Shown: positions 1 through 7,217 of the stretch, piece after piece | Numbering within the stretch: position 1 is the first letter of the stretch | Layout: the number at the start of each line of letters is the position of its first letter | From: Actinomycetes bacterium | GTDB lineage: Bacteria > Actinomycetota > Actinomycetes > Actinomycetales > Demequinaceae | Reading direction: 5' to 3' | Length of the DNA stretch: 10,933 nucleotides | Assembly (NCBI GenBank): GCA_023432235.1 | Contig: JAEYUX010000159.1 | Coordinates: 1-10,933, forward strand | Translations under genes and position numbers: made by a program | Notes under the pieces: generated by a model | The model's database searches: none | Told to the model about the DNA's origin: nothing | Seen by the model: only the letters and a program-made list of their open reading frames with translations

Positions 1-276
1 CGGTGGCGCATCGTCCGTGATGTCACCGTGCCCGCGATTGCGCCGGGCATCATCACCGGCGCCGTCCTCGCTTTTGCCCGCTCGCTGGGCGAGTTTGGCG
101 CCACACTCACATTCGCGGGCAGTGCCGAGGGAGTGACGCGCACGGCTCCCCTTCTCATCTATTTGGCACGTGAATCTGACCCCCAGGCCGCTGTCGCTTT
201 GGGCCTCGTCTTGCTTGCCGTCGCGGTTCTCATCGTTGCCGTCGCGCTCGCTCCCGCACGGAGTGTGCAGCGATGA
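1..276 (+). CDS. modB: Molybdate ABC transporter permease, 3' end only
   Basis: This is the C-terminal 91 residues of an inner-membrane permease that forms the molybdate channel with ModA (binding protein) and ModC (ATPase). The frame is open from base 1, so the gene begins outside the window. Visible are the tail of the permease cytoplasmic loop (VTVPAIAPGII, residues 9-19 of the fragment) and the ARSLGEFGAT segment (about residues 27-36), which is very typical of ModB. A final hydrophobic helix rich in Leu, Val and Ala follows, then a short basic end (PARSVQR). The stop overlaps the modC start as ATGA, so the two are translationally coupled. A sulfate or tungstate permease would look similar, but the GEFGAT segment and the molybdoenzyme context favour molybdate. 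Confidence 0.88.
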   Translation, partial: RWRIVRDVTVPAIAPGIITGAVLAFARSLGEFGATLTFAGSAEGVTRTAPLLIYLARESDPQAAVALGLVLLAVAVLIVAVALAPARSVQR

Positions 277-1301
277 CCCTTACTGCTCACGTCGACGTTC
301 GCGCCCGTGACGTGTCTGCCACGATCGACGTCGCCACAGGCGAGTCACTCGTGCTCGTTGGCCCCAACGGATCCGGCAAGAGCACCGTGGTAGAGGCGAT
401 CGCAGGCGTCGTCACGCTCGATGCAGGTGCCGTTGCTGTGGACGGCCGTCAGTACTCACCGCGCGCACGTGGCCGCGCGCGCGAGGCATCACCCCGGGTG
501 GCGCTTGTTCCGCAGGACGGCCTTCTCCTGCCCCATCTCAGCGTTCTCGACAATGTGGCCTTCGGCCTGCGAGCGCGAGGGGCGCGCCGCGCGGATGCTC
601 GGGCTACAGCGTCGGCCGTGCTGGAGCGGATCGAAGCGGCGCATCTGACGCGGCGGCGCCCACATGAGCTCTCGGGAGGCGAGGCCCGCCGCATCGCGAT
701 CGCGCGTGCTCTCGCTCTTGATCCACAGGTGGTGTTGCTCGACGAGCCATTTGCGGGCCTCGACGTGGACGTGGCGGCGGATATCCGTGCGCTTGTCATG
801 ACGATGCGCGCCCACACCACACTGATCCTCACCACCCACGACGCTGCAGACGCCGTGCTGTTCGGTGACCGGGTGGCCGTGCTGGACAAGGGGCGAATCG
901 TCGAGAGCGGGCCACCGACCGACGTCTTCACCCACCCACGCACTGCCTTTGCCGCGCGCATGGCTGGGCGCGTCCTCGTCCCCGGCGTCATGGCGGAGGG
1001 CGTTCTTGTCACGAGCGATGGCGATCACATCCCCGTCAGTAGTGACCACGCCGTGGGGCAAAGAGCGGCGATCGCCGTGCGGCCCGCCGATATCCAGGTA
1101 CAGCCAGTAACCGCACCGCAAGACAGCGCCTACACGTGGATGGTTCGGCCCCTTACGGGACTCGAGCCGCGCACCGACTCGATCCGCGTGCACGGCGGGG
1201 AACTCGCAGCGGACATCGAACCCGAGCACGCGCATGCGCTTGTGACAGGCGGCTCCGTCGCATTCGGCATTCGCCGCGGGGTCACGGCGTACGCGCTCTA
1301 G
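273..1301 (+). CDS. modC: Molybdate ABC transporter ATP-binding protein
   Basis: A 342-residue cytoplasmic ATPase that would power molybdate uptake through ModB. The nucleotide-binding domain is complete: Walker A GPNGSGKST (30-38), Q-loop Gln81 in VPQDG, signature LSGGE (133-137), Walker B VVLLDEP (153-159), D-loop GLD (162-164) and H-loop His189. Residues from about 240 form a beta-rich C-terminal domain with AIAVRPADIQV, consistent with the MOP/TOBE-type regulatory domain that ModC proteins carry. Total length is close to the usual ~350. The ATG is chosen because it overlaps the modB stop and has GGAG at 260-263, nine bases upstream. Specificity for molybdate over tungstate or sulfate is inferred from context: ModB-like partner, nitrate reductase and a mog-like gene nearby. 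It ends 4 bp from the convergent narK stop, with no terminator visible. Confidence 0.88.
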   Translation: MTLTAHVDVRARDVSATIDVATGESLVLVGPNGSGKSTVVEAIAGVVTLDAGAVAVDGRQYSPRARGRAREASPRVALVPQDGLLLPHLSVLDNVAFGLRARGARRADARATASAVLERIEAAHLTRRRPHELSGGEARRIAIARALALDPQVVLLDEPFAGLDVDVAADIRALVMTMRAHTTLILTTHDAADAVLFGDRVAVLDKGRIVESGPPTDVFTHPRTAFAARMAGRVLVPGVMAEGVLVTSDGDHIPVSSDHAVGQRAAIAVRPADIQVQPVTAPQDSAYTWMVRPLTGLEPRTDSIRVHGGELAADIEPEHAHALVTGGSVAFGIRRGVTAYAL

Positions 1302-1305
1302 GCGA

Positions 1306-2646
1306 CTAACTCGGCTTTTCTGCACCCTTCCGGGCGTAGTACCACCACGCGAGCCACGCGCCCACAAGCGACAGCACGACCCACCACCCGTACAACGCGA
1401 CGGGATCAACCGACGCAAGGATCACGCTGAAGAAGAACGGGCCAAAGGCAGCAATCGAGGCGGTGAAACCGATGACGCCGCCGGACTGTCGCCGCTCAAA
1501 GATGCTCGGCATCTGCTTGAAGGTCGAGGCGTTGCCCACACCGGTGAAGAAGAAGATGGCGAGCATCCCAAAGAGGAACTTGGGGAACTCATCGGCGGAT
1601 TCGGGCGTGAGCTGGAACGCCGTGTACGCGCATGAGGCGGCAATACCGAGCGCAGAGACGAGCGTGACGAGCCCACCTCCCAGGCGATCCGCAATCGGCC
1701 CGGCGAATACGCGGGCTGCCGAGCCAACCAATGCGCCGAGGAACGCGTAACGGACGGGGTCGATCCCCGCGTCGCCAAAGACCTCGGTTCCATAGCGGGC
1801 CTTGATGAGCAAACCGAAGACGGCGGCGAAGCCCGAGAACGCGCCGAATGTCACGACGTAAAGCAACGTCATGATCCACGTGTGTTTGTTCGAGAAGATG
1901 TCGAACTGATCGCGCACGCGCGCCACACGGACCGGCACCGACTTGAGGAAGAGCCATGCGAGCACGGCTCCCACCACGGTGAGTGATGACCAGGCATAGG
2001 CCGCGTTTTGGTACCAGAGTTCGTACGTGCGCCCGGTGCCGGGTTCGACCACGTGTTGCGATGGACCGATGATTCCGCTGAAAGCGCCGCCCAGGAGCAT
2101 GAAGCTAACAATCCAGGGGGTGAGCAACTGGACAAGGCTCACACCAAAGTTGCCGATGCCTGCCTGAATGCCAAGTGCAGTGCCCGCTTTGGAGCGTGGG
2201 AAGAAGTACGACGTCGACGCCATGAACCCGGAGAACGCGCCTCCGCCGATGCCCGTGAGGAAGCTGAGCATCATCAAAGCCCAGTACGGCGTCGACGGGT
2301 TCTGCACTGCGAGCGCCCAGCCGACGATGGGCACCATCAACAGCCCGGTGGTGTACGTCACGAGGGCGCGCGTGCCAAGCACGGGCGGAAGGAAGGTCCA
2401 GATGAGGCGCAACAGACCACCCGCGAGACCGGGCATGGCGGTGAGCCAGTACAACTGTTCGGTACTGAGATCAAAGCCGAGGCCATTCAGACGTGGCGCC
2501 ACTGCTGAGACGAGGAACCACACGATGAAGCACAAGGTGAGGTTGAACGTCGTGATCGACAGGGTGCGCCACGCGAGGCGCTTATCCCAGGCCTCCTCGG
2601 GGTCCCACGTTTCGAGCCAGCCCCGACGCGTTGTCGTGTTGGTCAT
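1306..2646 (-). CDS. narK: Nitrate/nitrite transporter, MFS NNP family
   Basis: A 446-residue membrane protein of the nitrate/nitrite porter family, expected to have 12 helices and to import nitrate and/or exchange it for nitrite. Both NNP signatures are present: GIQAGIGNFG (159-168) and GVGNASTFKQMPSIF (369-383). Arg80 (GGLLRLIWTF) and Arg312 (SAARVFAGPIADR) align, from memory of E. coli NarK, with its two substrate-binding arginines. The reading frame extends 21 codons further upstream, but the ATG at 2646 is preferred. It has a strong ribosome site (AAGGAAGG, 2661-2654) seven bases upstream, and the shorter N-terminus (WDPEEAWDKRLAWRT) is typical of NarK proteins. The gene is divergent from the regulator-narGHJI unit and convergent with modC. 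Which of nitrate/proton symport or nitrate/nitrite antiport it performs cannot be read from sequence. Confidence 0.94.
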   Translation of the reverse strand: MTNTTTRRGWLETWDPEEAWDKRLAWRTLSITTFNLTLCFIVWFLVSAVAPRLNGLGFDLSTEQLYWLTAMPGLAGGLLRLIWTFLPPVLGTRALVTYTTGLLMVPIVGWALAVQNPSTPYWALMMLSFLTGIGGGAFSGFMASTSYFFPRSKAGTALGIQAGIGNFGVSLVQLLTPWIVSFMLLGGAFSGIIGPSQHVVEPGTGRTYELWYQNAAYAWSSLTVVGAVLAWLFLKSVPVRVARVRDQFDIFSNKHTWIMTLLYVVTFGAFSGFAAVFGLLIKARYGTEVFGDAGIDPVRYAFLGALVGSAARVFAGPIADRLGGGLVTLVSALGIAASCAYTAFQLTPESADEFPKFLFGMLAIFFFTGVGNASTFKQMPSIFERRQSGGVIGFTASIAAFGPFFFSVILASVDPVALYGWWVVLSLVGAWLAWWYYARKGAEKPS

Positions 2647-2653
2647 GCCGTTT

Positions 2654-2661
2654 CCTTCCTT
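2654..2661 (-). promoter_or_regulatory. narK ribosome binding site
   Basis: AAGGAAGG on the minus strand ends seven bases before the ATG at 2646. It decides the narK start against an in-frame upstream ATG at 2709 that lacks such a site and lies upstream of the predicted transcript start. Confidence 0.8.
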
Positions 2662-2663
2662 AG

Positions 2664-2689
2664 GCGTACCCCGGGGACAAGGGGTGCGC
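2664..2689 (-). promoter_or_regulatory. Stem-loop in the narK 5' UTR
   Basis: GCGTACCCC (2664-2672) and GGGGTGCGC (2681-2689) can pair over nine positions around an 8-base loop. In the narK transcript one position (2667/2686) is an A-C mismatch, and the inner four G-C pairs plus an A-U are perfect. With the predicted promoter the transcript would start near 2690, so the hairpin would form at the very 5' end and stop two bases before the ribosome site. It could protect the mRNA end or affect initiation; neither role is shown. Confidence 0.45.
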
Positions 2690-2696
2690 GTTCGCC

Positions 2697-2725
2697 ACGC
2701 TAGTGACATTTTTTACTACGGTCAA
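2697..2725 (-). promoter_or_regulatory. Predicted narK promoter
   Basis: On the minus strand, TTGACC (complement of 2720-2725) is followed after exactly 17 bp by TAGCGT (complement of 2697-2702). This fits a TTGACn -35 and a TAnnnT -10 of a housekeeping actinobacterial sigma factor. The predicted start near 2690 gives a leader of about 44 bases. The -35 overlaps the left copy of the GTCAATAA repeat, so a protein bound there would compete with RNA polymerase. Confidence 0.55.
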
Positions 2726-2741
2726 TAAGTATCGTCAATAA
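2721..2741. repeat. Tandem GTCAATAA repeat, candidate operator
   Basis: GTCAATAA occurs at 2721-2728 and again at 2734-2741, a 13-bp period, in the only A+T-rich stretch between the divergent genes. Read on the other strand it is TTATTGAC twice. The first copy contains the predicted narK -35. The repeat is a candidate binding site for the neighbouring regulator, or for an FNR/Crp-type protein, since TTGAC resembles half of an FNR box although no second inverted half is present. Confidence 0.45.
2730..2735 (+). promoter_or_regulatory. Possible -10 for the regulator-narGHJI transcript
   Basis: TATCGT fits the TAnnnT -10 pattern and would start transcription about 34 bases before the regulator's GTG. 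No convincing -35 lies 16-19 bp upstream, where the sequence is a T tract, so this promoter would need an activator or is misplaced. It sits between the two GTCAATAA copies. This is the best plus-strand candidate seen, but a weak one. Confidence 0.25.
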
Positions 2742-2775
2742 AGACTTGTGGGAAAAAATGTGCTAGGAAAGTGGT

Positions 2776-3525
2776 GTGGTCGGAGATGCCCCCTCTATCG
2801 AGGATGCCCTGAAGCGAGTTCTCGCGCTCGGTGAGCGCGACGCGCACGGTCATGCGTCTCCCCTGGCAGGCTCGCGGCGAGCGATTCTCGACGTCCTCCG
2901 CTCTGCACCCGAGCCGCTCACCATCGAGGAGATTTCGGCCGCCGTCGAGCTGCACACCAACACGACGCGCCACCACCTCGAGGTGCTCTCCGCAGCCGGG
3001 CTTGTTGATCGGGCTCACACCGAACCCTCGGGTCGCGGAAGGCCGCGCACGCGCTATCAGGCCTCGGAATCGGCGGCCGAGGCGTACACACAGCTGGAAG
3101 AGCAATTGGATGCCGCACTCCATGGCGCGGACGTGGACGAGGTCGCTCGCGAGACGGCCCGACGCTGGCTCGCCACGGTGCCACCCGTGCGCCACGCGCG
3201 CGATCTTGACGAGGCGGTCGCCGAGGCAGTGATTTCCCTGAGAGAAGTCGGTTTCGCCGCGCATTCTGACGAAGTCGGTGACACGATCGTGGTGACGGAT
3301 TGTCCCTACGCCGGCCTCATCGCGGAGCACCCCATGATCTGCACTGTCCATGCGGAACTCGTCTCACGCGCGCTCGACCAGACTGGCCAACCCGTCGAAC
3401 TCGACGGCTTTGACGTGTGGGTGCGTCCCGGCATTTGCCGGGCGCGTCTGCGCCGCCCCGATACCCATCCCGACTTTGTCGCTCGGCCTGCCACTCAGAT
3501 CACCTCAACGGAGAGGACCTCATGA
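2776..3525 (+). CDS. Winged-helix regulator with SufR-like cysteine cluster
   Basis: A 249-residue predicted DNA-binding protein. Residues about 32-96 form a winged helix: a first helix RRAILDVLRS, a recognition helix around HTNTTRHHLEVLSAAGLV (60-77) and a basic wing GRGRPRTRY (86-94). The C-terminal part has DCPYAGL with Cys176, then Cys189 in MICTVH, and Cys221 in PGICRARL. The C-X12-C-X31-C spacing closely resembles the Fe-S ligands of SufR-type repressors (C-X12-C-X27-C, recalled). An Fe-S sensor of oxygen, redox state or NO is therefore inferred. The GTG start is the first start codon after an in-frame TAG at 2764-2766 and has AGGAA at 2765-2769. The stop overlaps narG as ATGA. It probably controls its own operon and narK. 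C. glutamicum ArnR, an Fe-S repressor of narKGHJI, is a functional parallel, but common ancestry cannot be judged here. Confidence 0.8.
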   Translation: MVGDAPSIEDALKRVLALGERDAHGHASPLAGSRRAILDVLRSAPEPLTIEEISAAVELHTNTTRHHLEVLSAAGLVDRAHTEPSGRGRPRTRYQASESAAEAYTQLEEQLDAALHGADVDEVARETARRWLATVPPVRHARDLDEAVAEAVISLREVGFAAHSDEVGDTIVVTDCPYAGLIAEHPMICTVHAELVSRALDQTGQPVELDGFDVWVRPGICRARLRRPDTHPDFVARPATQITSTERTS

Positions 3526-6500
3526 CGACGTCGCCTGCTGTTTCCGATGCCGCATCCAACCTGCTCGTCAAGGCGGGGCGGTTCCTGCACAAGGGCGAGA
3601 CGTCGCCCGACTTCCGCACCGTCACGCTCGAAGGCGGGCGCGATGCGGACGTCTTCTACCGCGACCGATGGAGTCACGACAAGATCGTGCGGTCAACTCA
3701 CGGCGTCAACTGCACTGGCTCTTGCTCGTGGAAGGTCTACGTCAAGGACGGCGTCATCACGTGGGAGACGCAGCAAACGGATTACCCCTCGGCGGGTGCG
3801 GACTTGCCGGAGTACGAGCCTCGCGGCTGCCCGCGAGGTGCCGCCTTCTCTTGGTACACGTATTCGCCCACGCGAGTGAAGTACCCCTACATCCGCGGCG
3901 TTCTCCTCGATGCGTACCGCGAGGCAAAGAAGACCCACCCCGACCCGGTCGACGCGTGGCGAGCCGTCACCACCGACCCTGAGACGCGGCGTCGGTACCA
4001 GCAAGCGCGCGGTAAGGGCGGGCTTGTGCGAGCGAGCTGGTCAGAGGCGAAAGAAATCATCGCCGCTGCGCACGTGCACACGGTCAAGGAGCACGGTCCT
4101 GACCGCATTTTCGGCTTCTCCCCCATCCCGGCGATGTCAATGGCCTCGCATGCGGCGGGAGCGCGCTTCATCTCAATGATGGGCGGGTCGATGGTGTCGT
4201 TCTACGACTGGTACTGCGACCTGCCGGTCGCGTCACCGCAGGTATTTGGCGATCAGACCGACGTGCCCGAATCCGCCGACTGGTTCAACGCGTCGTACCT
4301 CATCATGTGGGGCGCAAACGTCCCCGTCACGCGCACGCCCGATGCCCACTTCATGGCCGAGGCTCGCTACCGCGGCCAAAAAGTGGTGACGGTCTCTCCT
4401 GACTACGCGGACAACACGAAGTTCGCCGACGAGTGGCTCAATCCTCATCCCGGTACGGATGGCGCACTTGCAATGGCAATGGGCCATGTGGTGCTCAAGG
4501 AGTTTTTTGTCGAGCGCACGGTGCCGCGCTTCATCGACTACGTGAAGCGCTATTCGGACTTGCCGTTCCTCCTCACGCTCACCGAACGTGATGGCGCTTA
4601 CGTTCCAGGCAAGTTCGTCACCGCTGCGGATCTAGGCGACACGAGCGAGAACGCCGAGTTCAAGACCGTCCTCATCGATAGCGAAACGGGGCGGCCCGCG
4701 ATCCCGAACGGCTCTCTTGGCTTCCGTTGGGGCGAAGAGGGCGAGGGCAAGTGGAATCTCGACCTTGAGGGACTCGATCCTGCGTTGTCGCTCTTCGGCG
4801 CCTCCGGGGTGGGGACAGCGGAGGTGCTTCTGCCCCGCTTCGACGTGGGCCAGGAAGAGGACGAACGTGGTGGCGCACTGCGCCGCGGCGTTCCTGCTGC
4901 ATCTCTCACCACTCGCGACGGCGAGGTGCTTGTCACCACCGTGTTCGACCTCCTCCTTGCCCAATACGGTGTGGGCCGCGATGGACTGCCTGGTGAGTGG
5001 CCAGCGGACTACGACGACCCTCAGCCCTATACGCCCGCCTGGCAAGAAACGATCACCGGTGTGCCCGCAGAGCAGGCAGCCCGTATCGGCCGTGAGTTCG
5101 CGCAGAACGCTGAGGACTCGGGCGGCCGGTCGATGATCATCCTCGGTGCCGGAACTAACCACTACTTCCATTCCGACGCGATCTACCGCACATTCTTGTC
5201 GCTCATTACGCTCACCGGTTGCCAAGGCGTCAACGGCGGCGGGTGGGCGCATTATGTGGGCCAAGAGAAGTGCCGCCCCGTCACGGGATGGGCGCAGCTC
5301 GCCTTTGGGCTCGACTGGGCCCGGCCACCGCGACAGATGATCGGTACCGGGTTCTTCTACGTCAACACGAACCAATGGCGTTACGACGGGATGCGGCCCG
5401 AGGACATCTCGTCGCCTCTTGGCCGGGGCAGTTTTGACGGAATGACGTCGATCGACGTGCTGGCGCAGTCGGCGCGCTCCGGTTGGATGCCCTCCTACCC
5501 CACGTTTGATCGCTCAAGCCTCGACCTTGGCGCGAGCATCACCTCATCCGGGCGTGATGCAGGTGAGTACATGAAGGACCGACTCACCTCTGGCGACGTG
5601 CGCTTTTCGATCGAAGACCCCGACGCTCCAGAGAATTGGCCCCGCGTGCTCACCGTGTGGCGGGCAAACCTGTTGGGCTCGTCCGCTAAGGGCAATGAGT
5701 TCTTCTTGCGTCACCTCTTGGGCACCCACTCTGCCGCGACAGCAAAGGAAAGCGGCGAGGGTGAGCGGCCACGCGATGTGACGTGGCACGACGAGGCGCC
5801 GGAAGGAAAGCTCGATCTCCTTGTCTCGCTCGACTACAGAATGACGTCGACGGGACTGTTCTCCGACGTCGTCCTCCCCGCCGCGACGTGGTACGAGAAG
5901 CACGATCTTTCATCCACGGACATGCACCCGTTTGTTCACGCGTTCACCCCCGCAATCAACCCGCCGTGGGAGACGAAGAGCGACTACGACACGTTCCGCG
6001 AGTTGGCAGAGCTGGTGTCGCAGCTGACGGTGGGTCACGTTGAGAAGGTGACCGACCTTGTCGCGGCGCCCCTCCTCCATGACACCGCGGACGCGATGGC
6101 GGTGCCACACGGCACGGTGAAGGACTGGAAGACCGGCGACGTTGACTTCATTCCCGGTCGCACCGCACCCAAGTTCATCTTGGTGGAGCGTGACTACACA
6201 AAGATTGGCGCACAGTGGTCGGCTCTCGGCCCGCTGATGGAGCGACTCGGCACGGTGACAAAGGGCGTCAAGGTTGACGTCACGCCGGAGGTGGAGCGCC
6301 TTGCGCGCACCAATGGCGTCATCGCGCATGGCCATGCGGCTGGGCGTCCATCACTCGCATTGGCACAACACGCGTGTGAGGCGATCCTGGCGTTGTCCGG
6401 CACCACCAACGGGCGCGTGGCCGTTGCGGGATTCCGGGACGTGGAGGTGCGCACGGGTCAACGTCTCGCGGACCTCGCGCTCGACAACGAGGGAAAGCAG

Positions 6501-7217
6501 ATCACGTTCCCTGATACGCAGGCGCGACCGGTACCTGTCATCACGAGCCCCGAGTGGTCAGGTTCGGAGCATGGGGGGCGCCGCTACACGGCATTCACCA
6601 TCAACGTTGAGCGCCTCAAGCCATGGCACACGTTGACTGGCCGCCAGCACTTCTTCCTCGATCACGACTGGATGGCGGAGATGGGCGAATGCCTGCCGAC
6701 GTTCCGTCCCACCATCAACATGCAGCGCCTTTACGGTGACCAAACGCGTGGCGGCGGCCGAGAAGTAACGGTGCGCTACCTCACGCCTCACTCCAAATGG
6801 TCGATCCACTCGAACTATCAGGACAACCAACACATGCTGTCGCTCTCGCGAGGCGGTCCTGACTTATGGATGAGCGTGGAGGACGCCGCCGCCATCGGTG
6901 TGAAGGACAACGAATGGGTGGAGGCGTACAACCGCAACGGAGTGGTTGTGGCACGCGCCGTGGTGAGCCACCGCATGCCTGCCGGAACCGTCTACATGTA
7001 TCACGCAAAGGACCGCGTGGTGGATGTGCCGATCGCTGAGACCTCGGGGCAACGAGGCGGCATTCACAACTCGCTCACACGCCTCATGATCAAGCCCACT
7101 CACGTGGTGGGCGGCTATGCCCAACTGTCTTTCGCATTCAACTATTTGGGCCCCACCGGCAACCAGCGCGATGAAGTCACCGTGATTCGTCGCCGCTCGC
7201 AGGAGGTGACGTACTAA
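3522..7217 (+). CDS. narG: Respiratory nitrate reductase alpha subunit
   Basis: The catalytic subunit of membrane-bound nitrate reductase, 1231 residues (E. coli NarG: 1247), reducing nitrate to nitrite at a Mo-bis-MGD centre. FS0 [4Fe-4S] ligands are all present with E. coli spacing: His60, Cys64, Cys68 (HGVNCTGSCSW) and Cys103 (RGCPRGA). The conserved FYDWYCDLP (227-235) holds the Mo-binding aspartate. By alignment from memory with E. coli Asp222 (mature numbering) this is Asp233. Further colinear landmarks are GFSPIPAMSM (198-207), GFRWGE, GGWAHYVGQEK, TLTGRQH (from 1037) and QRGGIHNS near the end. There is no twin-arginine signal, so the enzyme should face the cytoplasm. The ATG at 3522 overlaps the regulator's stop, with GGAGAGGA at 3510-3517. 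An upstream in-frame GTG at 3417 lies inside the regulator and encodes no NarG-like sequence. Confidence 0.98.
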   Translation: MTTSPAVSDAASNLLVKAGRFLHKGETSPDFRTVTLEGGRDADVFYRDRWSHDKIVRSTHGVNCTGSCSWKVYVKDGVITWETQQTDYPSAGADLPEYEPRGCPRGAAFSWYTYSPTRVKYPYIRGVLLDAYREAKKTHPDPVDAWRAVTTDPETRRRYQQARGKGGLVRASWSEAKEIIAAAHVHTVKEHGPDRIFGFSPIPAMSMASHAAGARFISMMGGSMVSFYDWYCDLPVASPQVFGDQTDVPESADWFNASYLIMWGANVPVTRTPDAHFMAEARYRGQKVVTVSPDYADNTKFADEWLNPHPGTDGALAMAMGHVVLKEFFVERTVPRFIDYVKRYSDLPFLLTLTERDGAYVPGKFVTAADLGDTSENAEFKTVLIDSETGRPAIPNGSLGFRWGEEGEGKWNLDLEGLDPALSLFGASGVGTAEVLLPRFDVGQEEDERGGALRRGVPAASLTTRDGEVLVTTVFDLLLAQYGVGRDGLPGEWPADYDDPQPYTPAWQETITGVPAEQAARIGREFAQNAEDSGGRSMIILGAGTNHYFHSDAIYRTFLSLITLTGCQGVNGGGWAHYVGQEKCRPVTGWAQLAFGLDWARPPRQMIGTGFFYVNTNQWRYDGMRPEDISSPLGRGSFDGMTSIDVLAQSARSGWMPSYPTFDRSSLDLGASITSSGRDAGEYMKDRLTSGDVRFSIEDPDAPENWPRVLTVWRANLLGSSAKGNEFFLRHLLGTHSAATAKESGEGERPRDVTWHDEAPEGKLDLLVSLDYRMTSTGLFSDVVLPAATWYEKHDLSSTDMHPFVHAFTPAINPPWETKSDYDTFRELAELVSQLTVGHVEKVTDLVAAPLLHDTADAMAVPHGTVKDWKTGDVDFIPGRTAPKFILVERDYTKIGAQWSALGPLMERLGTVTKGVKVDVTPEVERLARTNGVIAHGHAAGRPSLALAQHACEAILALSGTTNGRVAVAGFRDVEVRTGQRLADLALDNEGKQITFPDTQARPVPVITSPEWSGSEHGGRRYTAFTINVERLKPWHTLTGRQHFFLDHDWMAEMGECLPTFRPTINMQRLYGDQTRGGGREVTVRYLTPHSKWSIHSNYQDNQHMLSLSRGGPDLWMSVEDAAAIGVKDNEWVEAYNRNGVVVARAVVSHRMPAGTVYMYHAKDRVVDVPIAETSGQRGGIHNSLTRLMIKPTHVVGGYAQLSFAFNYLGPTGNQRDEVTVIRRRSQEVTY
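7202..7209 (+). promoter_or_regulatory. Strong narH ribosome binding site inside the narG end
   Basis: GGAGGTGA matches the anti-Shine-Dalgarno of 16S rRNA over its full length and ends seven bases before the narH ATG at 7217. It lies within the last codons of narG and sets the MKVMAQ start rather than the ATG nine bases further on. Confidence 0.75.

Larger units (their letters stand above)
2706..2761. repeat. Wide 9-bp inverted repeat in the narK/regulator divergent region
   Basis: ACATTTTTT (2706-2714) and AAAAAATGT (2753-2761) are perfect inverted copies separated by 38 bp. They frame the tandem GTCAATAA repeats. The T/A tracts could simply be UP-like or flexible A-tract DNA. The identical ACA/TGT ends and near-symmetric placement about the regulatory core make a pair of operator sites or a looping arrangement possible. 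Confidence 0.45.

Noticed and set aside
1287..1294. GCGTACGC palindrome near the modC stop as an operator or terminator
   Set aside because: An 8-bp palindrome inside coding sequence in GC-rich DNA, with no U-tract and no second copy.
2647..2709. Upstream narK start adding 21 residues
   Set aside because: No ribosome site; it would lie upstream of the predicted transcription start, and the extra residues overlap the stem-loop and Shine-Dalgarno of the ATG at 2646.
2721..2741. Canonical FNR box (TTGAT-N4-ATCAA) controlling nar
   Set aside because: Only direct TTGAC-like halves are present. No inverted second half at the right spacing was found, so a standard FNR site is not supported.
3417..3521. 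N-terminal extension of narG from an upstream in-frame GTG (35 extra residues)
   Set aside because: It lies inside the regulator gene in another frame, has no NarG-like sequence or Tat motif, and the ATG at 3522 has a strong ribosome site and the normal NarG N-terminus.
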